Below, one piece after another: positions 33,424 to 46,369 of a stretch of DNA of 64,000 nucleotides (position 1 is the first letter of the stretch; each line of letters opens with the position of its first letter). The stretch comes from Bemisia tabaci. Lineage: Eukaryota > Arthropoda > Insecta > Hemiptera > Aleyrodidae. A model generated the notes under the pieces. That model ran no database searches. It saw only the letters and a list, made by a program, of their open reading frames with translations, and was not told the origin of the DNA. The stretch is from contig NC_092793.1 in the NCBI RefSeq assembly GCF_918797505.1, forward strand, positions 89,540,411 through 89,604,410. The letters are read 5' to 3'. Made by a program: the position numbers and the translations under genes.

Positions 33424-35662
33424 ATGAGTAAGAAAGAGGACGATAACGCCAAATCTCTCTTAAACCTCTCCTCGCAGGAGCTGAACGAGGAAAAAGAGAG
33501 ATTAGGAAAGAAGCTTGACGGCCGGCATGGAGATGAAGATGAAAGAATGGAATGAGCATGTCAACAAATCCCCCCCTCCCGCCACCGCCAAGAAGAAAGA
33601 TGAATACGAACAATTCCTGCATGAAATGAAAGTTGTGGAAACAGCACGGATAGAAATCGAGAAGGAATTAAACAGGAGAAAATAGGCTACAGAAAGTGAT
33701 GAAGAGAAATGGAAAGCCGAAGAAGAAAAAGTAGAAGCAACCCTTAAGGAACACTTGGACACCCTGGACATTATTAGGAACATGATTTACGATTAGGATA
33801 GTGACAGCGGAAATAAGGAGATCAAAATCGGAAGGAAAACCTACAGCAAAGGAAATGACACACGGAAGAATTTAATGAACACACTGGCATACAAAAAGGA
33901 GCAAATCAAACTTGCAAAAGCGGAACTGGATAGGATAAGGAAGAAAACGGAAACCAAAGGACATGAGGAACAAATTAGCAAAATCTTAGGCACAGAAGAA
34001 ACGGAAATGGAAGTGGAGATCATCAATGAACTCAAGAGAAGAAGAAAAGAAGCCCTCGACACATCAATGGAGGATATGGATGACGATGACTTGGTTTTTC
34101 TGAGGAAATCTCAAGGTCTGAAGAGAGTGAGAACAGCGACGTCTAAAGGAGCGGGAATTGGAAAACAATCAGTTTCTAGAGGAAGCTCACCAACTGTGAA
34201 GCAAGCTTACAGGAGCAGGTGTAACTCACTGCCAACAAGGAACAGTGGCCTCAAGAAAAGAGGCGAAAAAGAAACTGAAGGAACTACCACGGAAACTCAG
34301 AAAAACATGGAACTAAAGGACCTGTTGAATGCCCTTTCGACTCAAATCAAAGAGCAAATGACCACAATGAAGAAAATAAAGGAAGATAATGAAAAGAACC
34401 ACCAGAAACTTCGAGAGGAGAATGCGAAAACTATGGAAACCTTCCTCCAACAATTGAAAGAATTGAAGGAAAACCCAAAAAATCTAACCGAAATAGGAAA
34501 ATTAGAGAAGGAGCTCCGAGATAGTAAAGAGGAGCTAAAGAAAATGAAAACAGAGAACGAAAAATTGACCAAAACAACTAAGGAGATTAAAGAAGAATTA
34601 AAAAAGCTTAAGGACAACCTCGACAAAAACGGAAAATCGCAGAAAGAAGAGAATAAGAAAACTCAGGAAAAACTGGATAAAATCGGCAAAAATATGATAA
34701 CGGAAAAAACGGTAGAAAAAGTGCTTAAAGAAACAAAGAGCAAACTTGAGATGAAGGAAACAAGGAACAAGGGTGAAAAACAGTTTAAAGAAAATATAAT
34801 CAACAGGAATGACAACATGACTAAAGTAAAGGCAACCTTGGAGGGAAAAACCGGAGAAGAAACAAAGAAAAAAGTCAACAGTGTGCTAGAAAAATATCCA
34901 GAATCGACTATAACTGCAAAAACGTTTTCGCAAGCAGTTATTCTAAATGGCCCGACTGAAGAGATAAGGAAAGTGGAAGAGGAACTAAAGCAAGAGGAAA
35001 TGAAAATACAGCCTGTCAGACCAACAGGAACTGTTTTCCGGATAAATTATGTAGATGAGGACATATCAACCGAACGTATTCCCTATCATATATACATCAA
35101 GAACATGAAAGGTATTGCGGGATGGACCGAAGAAAGAGTTAGAGAGTCTATTACTGTTTTTGCAGACAGAAAACGAACTTGGACCCGAAATGAAAGAGAA
35201 GATGTAACGAGATGGATCCTGATCAGGGCAAAAAACGGACTGGGAAGATTTCTGGCTACTAAATCAAAGATTTTTATAGGATTCAGTAACTGCCCCATCT
35301 TCCCTACAGCGGTGGTTACCCCCTGTGGGAAATGCGGATCGGTGTATCACAGCACCAAATCATGCGAAGAGAAGGAAATGTGTTGGTCGTGCGGCAGTAC
35401 AGAACATAAAAACAAGGACTGTAAGGACAGGAAAATGAAGAAATGCATAAACTGTGAGCGAGAAGGAAAGAAGGAAACAAATCATCACATGTTCGACGAA
35501 GGAAAATGCATTATATACAGGAAGGCAATGGAGAGGGCAAGGAGGCTGGCAGGCATGTTTGAAAAACCCGAGGAAGAATTAAGCACTTCAAAGGAGGGCA
35601 GTTTCCAGTATCAACGTATCAACACAGGCATGGAGACTGATGACACATCATATTCATGCTAG
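33424..35662 (+). pseudogene. LINE ORF1, coiled-coil protein with CCHC zinc knuckles
   Basis: Gag-like RNA-binding protein of the LINE. Translation begins at ATG 33424 (MSKKEDDNAKSLLNLSSQEL), changes frame between ~33505 and 33550, and then meets TAG at 33683-33685 and 33794-33796 before the long 595-codon open frame from 33875. That frame has a very Lys/Glu-rich coiled coil (about residues 130-300) and three zinc-knuckle-like clusters near the end: CGKCGSVYHSTKSC, CWSCGSTEHKNKDC and CINCEREGKK...C (about residues 486-550). The stop TAG overlaps the ATG of ORF2. Confidence 0.87.
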
Positions 35663-38600
35663 GAAACAACAACAATTGTAGAAGAGAAGACTCCATTTTC
35701 TCATCGAATCGTTTCGAAATCTTAAACACAGACGCTACTAACAGAAAACAGAATGATGAACTTATTTGTCAACACACGAGACCCATTTCTAAATGTATGA
35801 TTTGTTTCGATAGTAGAATTTATGAAGATTTAAATAGTATCTGGTGCATGCATAATCTTAAGGTGAAAAAATGCAAAAAATGCAAAGACGCCTTTCTACC
35901 GCCATTAGTATTGCCAGGTGGAAGATTGATAAGACCTTTATTGACACCTCACATTTGGTCAAATATCAGCAATAATATAGGTGACGCTGATAATATTAGA
36001 ACTCATTATAACAGTAAACACGACTCGGATCAAAGTGACGAAGACGACACGTTCCTAACAGCGAGAGATAAATTAATAAATAAAAAAGTAGATATAAAGG
36101 AAATACTGGTCTCCCACGCTCCCCCAAATAACACTTTGAACTTAACACGCTTTCAATCTGAAAATGCTGATTCAGAAAAAATATTCAAGCATAACAATAA
36201 TATAAATGATTTCGGACTTTCTCTTCTACTTGGCAATGTAAATACGAATCCTTTATCACAAGAATTACTTAAAGATATTGTAAATAAACGCAAACTAGGA
36301 GGTTGCATCATCACAGAACCAAATGCAAATAAGGCAAATTATGATAATTATTACTCAAGTATAGATCAATGGGTAACTGCTAGTACAAATAGAAGTCTTA
36401 TAGGTTCAATCAAAAATTGGGAAGCCGGCCCTTTCTACATCATTTTTGAATGGCGAGAAATCACAATTATAGGCATTTATCTTTCACCTAATAATAATAA
36501 CGTAGAACTTAAGAAAGCACTTTTCATTTTAGAAACCAGAATAAAAAGAATAAAGGGATCTTTTTTAATATTAGGAGATTTTAATGGCAGATCACCCGCC
36601 TGGGGTGATTTAAAATATAATCCAAGAGGCAGATTGATAGAAGATTGGATTTATGAAAATGAGTTAGTAATTCATAACAACCATGAAAAATTTATCCCCA
36701 CCTTTATCAACTCAAGAGGATATCAATCGATTCCAGATCTAGTTATCTCAAGTGCCGATCTTACAGAGAGAGTCAAAATTGAAGTCTTAGATTCTTATGT
36801 GCTTTCTGAACACAGAAGTATAATAGTTAATATCATAAATGAAGATGCACAGAAACATCCCACTGCTATAACTAAGAATTCAGGATGGTACATAAATAAA
36901 GAAAAATTGCCGGATTTTGTATAAACAGTTAAGGAACTTACCTCCAAATATTGCACAGATACCGAATTAACCCCCTTTTTATGTGAAAAAATTATTACAG
37001 AAGCCTCAGATGTGATTTTTGTGAAAAAGTCTTCAACTACTCCCCGTACTCCTTTATACTGGTGGAGCAAAGAAATAGGAAAAATCAGGAAAAATTGTCA
37101 ACAGCTTAGACGTAAAATTATGGAATTAAGAAGAAAAAAATTACCTCTTCTACGCAAACTAGCAGAACTAGAATCACTGAAAAAAGAACTCACGACTAAA
37201 ATAAAAGATTCAAAGAAGAAGAAATATGTAGAATTACTTAACGAATTGGATACCGACATATGGGGTAAAGGCTATAAAATATTTAGACACCGCCTAAAAA
37301 ATCCTAGAGCACATGACGAATGCACTCTCTCAGAAGAAGAACTATTAAATGAAATAACAAAACTCTTCCCAGACCACAATGAAGTGGTCTGGAGCGATAC
37401 CAAAGTAGACAAATCAGAAATTCATGAAATAACCTTAGAAGAGATGCGCCTAGCTATGAAAAAGCTCAAAAATGGAAAAGCCCCGGGCCCGGACAATATA
37501 TTACCACTAATTACTAAATTATTCATAGACACCAACTTAAAGAAATTCACTAATATGTGTAATGTTCTTCTGAGAGAGGGCGTTTTTCCTGAAGCCTGGA
37601 AAGAAGCAAAATTGATCCTATTCCCTAAAAATAAACCAGGTGCTCAAAAAAGTTATAGACCTATATGTTCAATTAAAACGCTGTCGAAAATCTTCGAACA
37701 CATTATCTCAATGAGGCTTAATAATTCTTTCAATTTTGATCTGAGACAACATGGATTTAGGAAAGGAAAGTCAACCATCACAGCCATGGAATCAGTTAAA
37801 CGAATTTATGACTATCATATGAGGAAACCACTAGGCAAAAGAGGACTCCTTGTTTAGTTTCATTAGACATTAAAAATGCATTTAATAGTATTAGTTGGAT
37901 TGACTTTATCACTACCTTATGTAAAAGAAATGTACCCCCCTATCTTATTAGAATTATGAAATCATATTTATCGAATAGATTTTTAGTGTTCCCCGAATTT
38001 AAAGTTAAGCTGAACTCCGGGGGAGCACAGGGGAGTATCCTTGGCCCCTTGATATTTTTAATTATCTTTGATGAAATTGTTAGATTAAGACTTAGTAACG
38101 GTACAGAGAAAAATGTTTACGCAGACGACACGCTCTTAGCCTTTGAATCTGAAAATAGAACCTCTCTTTTAACAGAAACAGAAATCACCACTAAAAGAAT
38201 GAAAAAGCGATTAAAAAAGAAAAATCTGAGTCTCGAGGAGAGCAAAACAGAAGCATTAATATTGGCCGGTAAAAAAGAGAATTCTAAAGCCAAAATAAAA
38301 GTAGATGAAACTGAAATCGAAACCAAAGAAACACTTAAATACCTGGGCTTCTATCTCACAAAAAATTTAAATTTTAATAAACACTTGGAAATGACTTGTA
38401 AAAAATTAAATAAAACTGCCAATTATTATAGTAGAATTCTACCTAACACGTTCGGTCCCACTTTTCATAAAAGAAAAATAATATTTCATTCCCTCTTATC
38501 AATCCTCTTTTACGGCATAACTATTTGGATAACTGCTACACAATGGAAAAATCTATAAAACTAATTGAAACTTCTATTCGACCCTTAAAAAAGACTTTAA

Positions 38601-39217
38601 TCTGCGGCTATAACTCGATATCAAACTTTGCCCAAGATGTAATATCGGGGGTTCTTCCAGCCAGGCTCCTCGTTGAACTAAAACTAAGAATAGCAAGAGG
38701 AGAGAATAAACTAACTGTAGAAAGCGAAATTAGAGACAAATGGCGAGAAATTTGGGAAAAAGAAACTGGAAACAAATGGATAAAAACAGTACTAAATGAT
38801 TTAGATGCCTGGCTGGATAGAACTCACGGCTACCCTGATTTCTATCTGACTCAGTATATGTCCGGACATGGCGCATACGGAAGCTATTTGGATAAAAGAC
38901 ATCTCACGGATTCTCCTCTGTGCTCCTGCGGGGAATTAGATACTCCTGAACACACATTTTTTGCTTGTAAATTAAACGAAAAAGATAGGGAGAAATTAGA
39001 GAAGGAAATCAATCATCAAATATGTGCAAATAACTTATTACAACTTATGTTAGAGAATAGGAAATACTGGAACTCAGGATACAATTACATTAAGAATACT
39101 TTAGAAGATAAGAATAAAATGTACAATGATAAGATAAACAATACTGTATCAAAGCCACCCCCTCACCCACACCCCGACGTAATGCCAACAGGCGGTTCCG
39201 GGGTCTCCATATTATAG
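35656..39217 (+). pseudogene. LINE ORF2, endonuclease-reverse transcriptase
   Basis: Starts with ATG at 35656, overlapping the ORF1 stop. Order of parts: a Cys-rich N-terminus (CMICFDSR, CKKCKDAF); an apurinic-type endonuclease (LILGDFNGRSPAWGD at ~residue 302, SEHRSIIV at ~383); then reverse transcriptase (LKNGKAPGPDNI, HGFRKGKST, GGAQGSILGPLIF, catalytic YADD at 38118-38129); and a C-terminal CCHC knuckle (CSCGELDTPEHTFFAC). Breaks: TAA at 36922-36924, a frameshift at ~37850-37860 within the RT and another at ~38540-38555. HGAYGSYL plus the CCHC tail favour the R1/jockey superfamily. Confidence 0.92.
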
Positions 39218-39410
39218 ATATAGACTTAGATTAGATAATTAGGATAAAATATAAAATTAAGAATCATCAACTGTATTAATGTATCTTTAAACTATAATAA
39301 AGAACTTCTAAAAAAAAAACAAAAAAACCATCGAAAATCTGATTCTTCGTATCAAGACGAAGAGATTGATGTAGAGAACACACTTTTTCACAATACTGCA
39401 GACAGTCACC

Positions 39411-39977
39411 TTTAATGTTTATCTGTAACTGCAATGATCAGCACCACAATCTGTGGGCAAAATCTCGGGCATTCCTGCTAGAGTTGTAGTGTGGAGCTAC
39501 TCTGTGTGGCGGGAATCAGTGTGGTCGATAAGTCATATGTAAGTATTTTTTTTATTAATTCATGAAGTATTGGCCCTTGTCAACATTATTGGACAAGGCT
39601 TAACAAAGTATTAGCAATGTCTTACAGGATCATACTTGTTACTAGAGTTCAACCATGGATGCAGCGGCAATTTCCTCACTGCCCCTCTACAATACTGCCG
39701 TGCTAAGGAATAACGCCACATGAACCTTCAGAGGTTGCCAAATTTCCTTCGATAAAACCCGAATTTCCCGGCAAATTTAAGGATATTTTTCTTCCAATTT
39801 TTCAGATAATTTCGTTCCCCAATTTTACCCAAGGTTCCTGAAAATTTTAGGAAAAATATTCATAAATTTCCTTTAAAATTGAAATTTTAGTGAAGGAAAT
39901 TAGGCAACTCTCGAATGTTCATACGGCGTTCTTCCTTAGCACGGCAGAATACATGAACAACATGGTACTATACATAC
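39411..39977. other. Intron sequence, no feature
   Basis: 5' part of the last SLC33A1 intron, between the foldback end and the exon donor at 39977. No repeat recognised. Confidence 0.5.
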
Positions 39978-40193
39978 CTCCTGCAAAGTCACAGTACTGC
40001 AGTCATTGGCCGAATTGTTGGAACAAGACTTCCAAGTTAAAGAGTCAACAAACCACAAAGCGACAGTTGAGGTCCACGTACCCCCAAGATTGCACAAAGT
40101 ATTCAGCAGTGTCATGTAAGTCCCGCCGACAGCTGGATCTGATATTCTGGCAAAAAAGGCCATTGCAGAAACAAACATGCCGTACAATGTAAT
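39978..40193 (-). CDS. SLC33A1: SLC33A1 coding exon (penultimate)
   Basis: 216 nt, phase 0 at both ends, with acceptor ctccacag and donor gtatgta. Encodes 72 residues: YGMFVSAMAFFARISDPAVG, then GGTYMTLLNTLCNLGGTW, the most conserved signature of this transporter family, then a membrane stretch and a Cys-containing luminal-type loop (CSNNSANDC). It continues the frame of the neighbouring exons exactly. Confidence 0.95.
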
Positions 40194-43191
40194 CTGTGGA
40201 GATTAATAAATGTATCTAGAGCTAAGCAGATTTGATGCAGGAACAAGTTTTTTAAAGTTGTACGTCTACAGAAAAGATCATTTCTCTTGAAAAGGCAGAG
40301 AATTCTTAATATTCTAATTTAGACCTTCTGGTAGGATCAAGATCTTCCACAAATCCAGTGCATGGAAAGATTCATTCTAGTACCGCAGTATGCGTGACTA
40401 TTATTATTCCTTTATAGGACGATGCAGACCACCCATTTTTTATCTTGTTCTGGAAAACAACTCGAAAAAGAGCTTTAAAACCAAAACTTTCATGATCTAC
40501 TCCGATCCTAAAGAGTTCAATAAATATGTTTTTTCAGCCTGTAGATTTTCATGTGGGACACCCACCCATTTTACGAAATTTTCCGAAAAAAAGGATACTC
40601 CTTGACCTGAATTATAAGAACGTCAAGTTCTAACAAGGAAAGGCCTTTTGGTAGGGTGGCACTTATTTTTGAGGGTTGAGAAAAGTTCGGATCTCCTCCA
40701 CCCAAAATATGCTAAAATGTGGTTAGATCAAAGATCTTTTCGGAAAAAAAAATTTCCGTGGTTCCGGTGGTTTCCGCGCCTCAACTGGCAGTTTGCGGCT
40801 TTTCGGCTGTAGGTGCAGTGAAACGAACAAATTTATTGCCCTAGATAGAGAGCCGAAATTTGATTATTTCCATTGAGAAATGACCCCACTTTTGCATAAT
40901 GCCAATTATTAGATGCGGGCCCTTCAAGCAAGGTTGCCAAAGAAATTAGAAGATGAAATTCCCTGACAATCGAAGATATGCCAGATGGCCAGCAAGACAC
41001 TATTAGAAATAGTTTTCAGCCAAAATGTGTTGTTCGAATCGTCGAAAGGACAACAAGTAAAGGTGATCCGACAATTGTTCCCTGACATTTTCGTCATTTT
41101 TCTTGACATTTCCAGGTTTTCCCTGGTTTTTTAAAATTGCCTGACATTTCCCGGTTTTCCCTGACTAAGGCAACCCGGTTTAGGGCGCTCGGGACACCTT
41201 TAAAAGAATTTTCAAATTTTTTCTTCAAACAGATCCTTGATTTGGCCATATTATAGCATATTATGAGTGGAGGAGACCTGAACTTATCTCAAATTTCAAA
41301 AATAAGAGCCCCCCCTAGCCTTTTGCTGACCTGCCTGGATTTTGATAAGAATGGGGCCAAACGTTTTCTCAAATGAAACTATTAGATTCCTATTTTTTCA
41401 TTCTAGCACATGAGTCCTGAAAGACCCACAAGAGATTTAAAAAAATTGGCAAAAAGGGTCTCTTTGAGAACTGGAAAAGTACTCTCCATGCATTGCGGCG
41501 TTGAAAAAGTAGAGTGACTTGGTCCACTGCAAGCTGTGTGAGAGGAGTGCCATTCAAATTCTAGCGTTTTGACCTAAATCTTAATAGTCTCTGTGTTTAT
41601 TTTTTTGATTTTTCCTCACTTTCTCCCTACTGGGTGCTATCTTCTCTTCAGATATGCATATCATAACCGGTCCCCCTAAATTTTAGGAAAGTTACCAGCG
41701 GAATATTCCACCTCGCAAAACCAACTTTAAGCATTACATTCCAATTTTCTTCAGATCCTACAAATCATATCAGTTCATGTAAGTAAAGAAGCTCAAAGCC
41801 ATTAACTGTCTCACCTTATTTCACTAGTTGATTCCTTTACAACAAATGACTTTCCTTTCACATTCATATTAGTTTAAATCACTTTCCTTTACTTTAGTTC
41901 CTTCTTCTTCTTTACACTTCATTCACCTTAGTTTCGTGCTACTGATCTCCATTTCTCCCATATTCACTGACCGGTTTCTCCCTAGGTTCTTATTCTACCT
42001 CTTCCTCTTAGACGTAGCCCAACCAATGTCTAACCCCAAGGATGTGGATCCAGTCGGTCCTGTCCTAGATGTTGCAGTGGTGTCCTCGTCAACCTCCTCA
42101 AATTTTTAAAAAATTAGAAACAAAAAAAGGGTGCAGACTCCTTGTTAGATGTGATTACACCTAGTTTTCATTGTTTTTGAGCTATTTTGAGTGAAAAACA
42201 CCTCTCGTTATGGCTATGGCTGACAGCTACACCAACCAGACTGCAACTTTATCTAATTCCGTAAAGTTGATTTACCTCAAATCTTTGAGAATGCTTTCTC
42301 TTGGTGATTTCAAATTTCATGAAATGCCCACCTGTTGCTCGTCTGGATATTTAATGAGGAACACATCTGACATGAAAAATTAAATAAGCAGGCAGGATTG
42401 TTGTTCCTGCTAAAAATAGTTTTCCATAACCTGGCATACACTGTGGTGCAACGTTCCAGTGACCACAGAAAAGTGGCCTGCGCACAAGGTCCTCTTCAAA
42501 CACTTGACTTACCTATCGCCCGTTCAGGGAATCCTACGTTTCCCTCGTTTTTATCTTTTCCGTTTCTCCTTTTTAAGTTGCGACACTATTCACGACGACC
42601 GGCGGTTGTGCCTTCCGAGGTTGCCCTTAATTTTCATATCTATTACTCATTCATCACTGTATATCAGTAGTGTCGTAAGTTGTGAGCTGCAATGAGAATA
42701 GATTATGATTCGAGAGATGAGTGGATCAAAAATAAATGAGGATCCTTGAATGAATATTCATTTGCACAATTTTTTTTCTTCTAAATAAACGGACGGACTA
42801 GGCCGTTGCTCGTCATTAGCTTACGTCCAGGTCGGGGTAGGGGGTTTGTATCATAGGTATAGGCATAGGAGCATTTTTTTAGGGGCCTTGGCCCATCTCT
42901 TGGCTTTAGCTTGACGGTATTTGAAGTGTGGAATTTTATTTAGTATGAAGGATGGGTGGTCGTGAGGTCAGGGACGTTCCTAGGAAAAATTTTGAAACGT
43001 TGACCCTCTTTTCGGAATATTAAGGTAACTCTTAACACCAAATTTTCAATAAAAATTTGATGGATTTTGTCTGTTTGTCACTTAAAGCTAGCAGATTTAT
43101 CCAAGAGAGAAGAGAACCGAAGCAACTTAATTGCTTTGCAACGTTGCAAATGTTTATTGGACAATTTATTCATGTTCTCCTGAAAAGTTTC
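40194..43191. other. Intron sequence, no other gene seen
   Basis: Most of the 4.9-kb intron before the penultimate exon. AT-rich, with T/C-rich stretches at 41,880-42,000. Frames at 40390-40605 and 42398-42695 match no domain. Confidence 0.45.
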
Positions 43192-43834
43192 AAAGGACCC
43201 CGCACACCTCTTATGGGAAGCTGCACCATGACCGAATGCTAGTTTATTTATGTCATTCGATTCTCCTCAAGATCCTGATCAAAAGTTATAATTGCGCCAA
43301 CTTTCTACGATGCACCGTTTTTGCAAAAAAACCGCCGAGAAGATTCAATTATTCGGTGACAATGAATAAAAACGAACAAAGCATTTGAGAACAGGCCCAA
43401 TGTAAATAAGGAAAAAACGTAGCGTGTGTCCATCTTCTTATCTGTACCTGCCGACTCTGGGGCTATCTCCCTCCCGCTCTCGTCCGGTTGACGTTACGAC
43501 TTTCCTGTTCTTATGCTTCTCAAGAATCTGATTTGGATGGTCGAGTAAAACGGCGTGCGGAATCCGAGATAAGACTGCCGCTCGGTGTGGGAGTTCCCAT
43601 GATTTCCTTGTTGACACACAGCCGCTTGTCAACCAAGTACTGAAATGAGGAATCTTTCTGGCTATTCATCGCCGAATAATGGAATCTTCTCGGCGGTATT
43701 TTTGCGAAAACGGTGCATCGTAAAAAGTTGGCGCAATTATAACTGTTGATCAGCATCTTGAGGAGAATCGAATGACATAAATAAATTAGCATTCGGTCAT
43801 GGTGCAGCTTCCTACAAGGGATGTGCAGGGTCCT
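43192..43834. mobile_element. Foldback element, ~180-bp arms
   Basis: 43192-43373 and 43660-43834 are diverged inverted copies (aaaggacccc.../...gggtccttt; shared blocks: gctgcaccatgaccgaatgc and cgatgcaccgtttttgc) around a ~285-bp loop. Mirror frames at 43131-43388 and 43520-43792 are by-products. Confidence 0.75.
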
Positions 43835-44304
43835 TTTTTTCTGATTTTTTTACGTATCCTCATGATTTGATCAAAATTTCCAGTAACTTATCATGTAAAA
43901 CATTCGCTTCCGCTATCAAATGCAGAAATATATTGTCAATCAAAACTACCTATGAAACATTTCAATGCAAGTAAGTTCCTCTGTCTCTCATCTTTTCAGG
44001 AGTTCCTCATTATACAGAGTGCTACCAAATTGGGCAAATTTTTGGAGACACAAAACAACTGCTTCAGAGAATTGCAAGGCTTTGAATATTCAACTGAGAA
44101 TGCTGAGGAGAGTCAAGGTTCTGGCAGACAAAAAAGGCTAACTTTTGGCTTTAATTGCAAATTTTAGGAGTGCAGGCAATAAAAAGGAACTCTACATGTA
44201 TTCTCACAATGATTGAAACCTGATGATAAGTGTGCATGAGAGAATGCATGAGATATCTGATCGTGATGTTTCTTCAACATATAAAAAGCAACGAAGGATT
44301 AAAT
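43835..44304. other. Intron sequence, no feature
   Basis: Within the same SLC33A1 intron; nothing recognised. Confidence 0.45.
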
Positions 44305-44525
44305 AAATATTTTTTATTTTTTTTAGTTAGTTCAAGCGTCCTTTTTTGCCAACTAGGCACAACAGACAGAAATTGAAGAGAGAAAAGGATAGACAAATGA
44401 GGAAAAATGAACGTAATGAGATCTGAGACTGGCAAATCTCCTCGCCCTGGCACAGATTCCAACTTGGGATCTCTGGGTCAACCGTCACTTGCGCTAACCA
44501 GCAGACCAACCGAGGTCGTAATAGT
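44305..44525 (-). mobile_element. Possible tRNA-derived SINE remnant
   Basis: Read on the minus strand from ~44520, a tRNA-like head has CTGCTGGTTAGCGC (A-box-like) and AGTTGGAATCTG (B-box-like), followed downstream by an A-rich tail (T-rich on + at 44309-44330). No clear target duplication. Confidence 0.45.
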
Positions 44526-45096
44526 GAATTGTTATGGCTACAAAGCAGCAGCAGCTAGCTATCAGCAGGGCCAGGAGCATAGACATCATCTGCTCTTCTC
44601 CTCGATGAAATTAGACTGACGATAACAGTTACCTCACAGAGATGAATTAGCCCTCTCTCCCATAATCGGTAAAGAGGTCAACTAATTTTATTAGATAAGG
44701 TGTGCGGTCCTCGGGCTGAATTTTGTTGGCTCTTTCCCAAGGAGGTGCAACATCCGCACCACCGGCCAATCAGAGGCACTAGGTTGGACTTGAGTGCAGC
44801 CGAGACTCGTCTCAAGTATATTTAAGTACGGTGGAAGAACCGACAGAATTCGGCCCCTGGTCTTCAGGCACTCGCGATTCGATGCATGCTGCAATGAGTA
44901 GAGACGCGGCATAAGCAAAACGCAAGCGCTGCAAGAGATAGATGCCATACTAGTGAGGGTTTAAGGCTTTCTTCACAAAGAGTTCATGCCCGAACTATTT
45001 TCTGTGGTCGTCTGAATGATGTATGGCGGGTTATGGAAAACTATTTTTTGCAGGGGCAACGATCCTGCTTGTATGTGCAGCACATGAGAGACTTAC
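44526..45096. other. Intron sequence, no feature
   Basis: Between the SINE remnant and the exon at 45097. Opposite-strand frames here match nothing known. Confidence 0.45.
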
Positions 45097-45214
45097 CTGA
45101 TGAAAACAGTACATTAAGACTAGCATTGGATAGTAATATACAGGAACTATATTATTCTTAATAACTATTGATGTGAAATAAACTACTATAAGTCCAAGAA
45201 TGTTGAAAAATAAC
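45097..45214 (-). CDS. SLC33A1: SLC33A1 coding exon
   Basis: 118 nt, acceptor tgttacag and donor gtaagt. The first base completes the arginine codon begun in the preceding exon. The 39 residues hold two hydrophobic segments (LFFNILGLIVVYFTSIVI and YYYPMLVLMYCFHQ) joined by a short polar turn, matching a transmembrane helix pair of the family. Confidence 0.9.
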
Positions 45215-45545
45215 CTGTAACAGAAATTACATTGAGGCTTTTAGAACAGAAAATGTACAATGTAAACTATTGTGGAGAACCTTACAAACAGCTTCTAGTT
45301 GTGTGGCTGTCAATAACTGTGGATTTGAAAAGTTTCCAATCATTGAATTATCTAACGTTACCCTGTAAATTTAATGCAATTCGTTTAGTTTTAGTTTCAA
45401 ATCATGTGGATAGACACAAGGAAATACTTGTAGTAGTTACGTTATATTTAAATAAACTTCCTTCAAAAAAAAAAAGTTTCAAGAAAATTGTCTTTTCTCT
45501 GATCAAGGATGTGAAATTTATATCTGAATTTTAATCAACATTCAA

Positions 45546-46369
45546 AAGAGGGTTATTCATGTAGGCGAAAAATGTACCTGGCTCGTAATGTACGAAACTT
45601 TGTAGGCTAATAGTACTAGTTGAGAGAGGCTTATCCCTAGCTGGGTTTTTACAGGTACCCTAGGGAAACAGCGTTGCCCTTTTTTAAAGTTGTAATCTTC
45701 AAACATCCATAACTTTTGCAAAAATGCAGTTGTAGAAATTGTATGTATACCTGAAAAACGCAGAAAACTACGTTCTATCGATCTGTGCGGAAGAAACTGT
45801 AATTTGAGTCCACTGTTGCCACGTTTTGGCCATTTTTTATTTACGTAACTATTAAAAATCACGTTAACGCCTATTAGTGTTTGCAGTTGGTGGGGATTGA
45901 ATAAAAACCTGTCGGAATTATTGTTTGTTCCATTTCGCATCCATTGATATGTTATACTTTTCTGAGAGGCTTACGGAGTATGAGTTACAGCGATTTAAAT
46001 ATTCAGCAACACGCCCGACACCAAATTTTGACACTCGTTCCTGTACATTTTGCAACTCCGTGTTGAAGCAAAATGCCCAAACCAAACAAAATTCGAAAAG
46101 TCAGTTCATGTTTTACGCTTTTTTGAAACTTTGACATGATTTCTAGGAATTCACGTCGCGGCGGAGTTGCCGCCGATTTTCACACCGCTGCGATCACAAT
46201 TTAAAATTTTACTCATTTCATCACATCCAGCTACAGATTCCAACCTAAAGTGACCATTTTCCACATGGTATTCACAACATTTCCTAATTTCCGTAGGAAT
46301 TCACGTAGATGCGGGGTTGCCAGTTTTCAAGAAAACCACCACCGCAATCACAAAAAAATGTATTACTCG
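45546..46369. repeat. ~820-bp dispersed repeat, copy A
   Basis: Direct copy of 54950-55779, in the same orientation. Shared blocks: gagggttattcat, gtacgaaactttgtaggct, agtactagttgagagaggct, aaaacctgtcggaattattg and accgcaatcacaaaaaaa. No coding frame is conserved between copies. Lies in a different intron of the same gene. Confidence 0.8.

Larger units (their letters stand above)
33073..39326 (+). mobile_element. R1-like LINE, full length, 13-bp target duplication
   Basis: ACCATCGAAAATC stands at 33060-33072 and again at 39327-39339. The element runs from a ~350-bp 5' UTR through ORF1 and ORF2 to a short 3' UTR and an A-rich tail (39310-39326). The duplication, A tail and two ORFs show insertion by target-primed reverse transcription. 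Both ORFs carry stops or frameshifts, so this copy is inactive, though it seems rather young. It sits in sense orientation opposite to SLC33A1. Confidence 0.93.
31618..39410. mobile_element. Foldback element split by a MITE and a LINE
   Basis: The left arm 31618-31905 (ctgcagtattgtgaaaaagt...) pairs with right-arm pieces at ~32120-32223, 32938-33072 and 39340-39410. Removing the MITE (32226-32935) and the LINE (33073-39326) makes the right arm continuous. The left end is tgtctgcagtattgtgaaaa and the right end is its complement at ~39390-39410. No coding capacity of its own. Confidence 0.82.

Noticed and set aside
33502..34878. Minus-strand frames rich in Ser/Phe/Leu
   Set aside because: Reverse shadows of the Lys/Glu-rich LINE ORF1.
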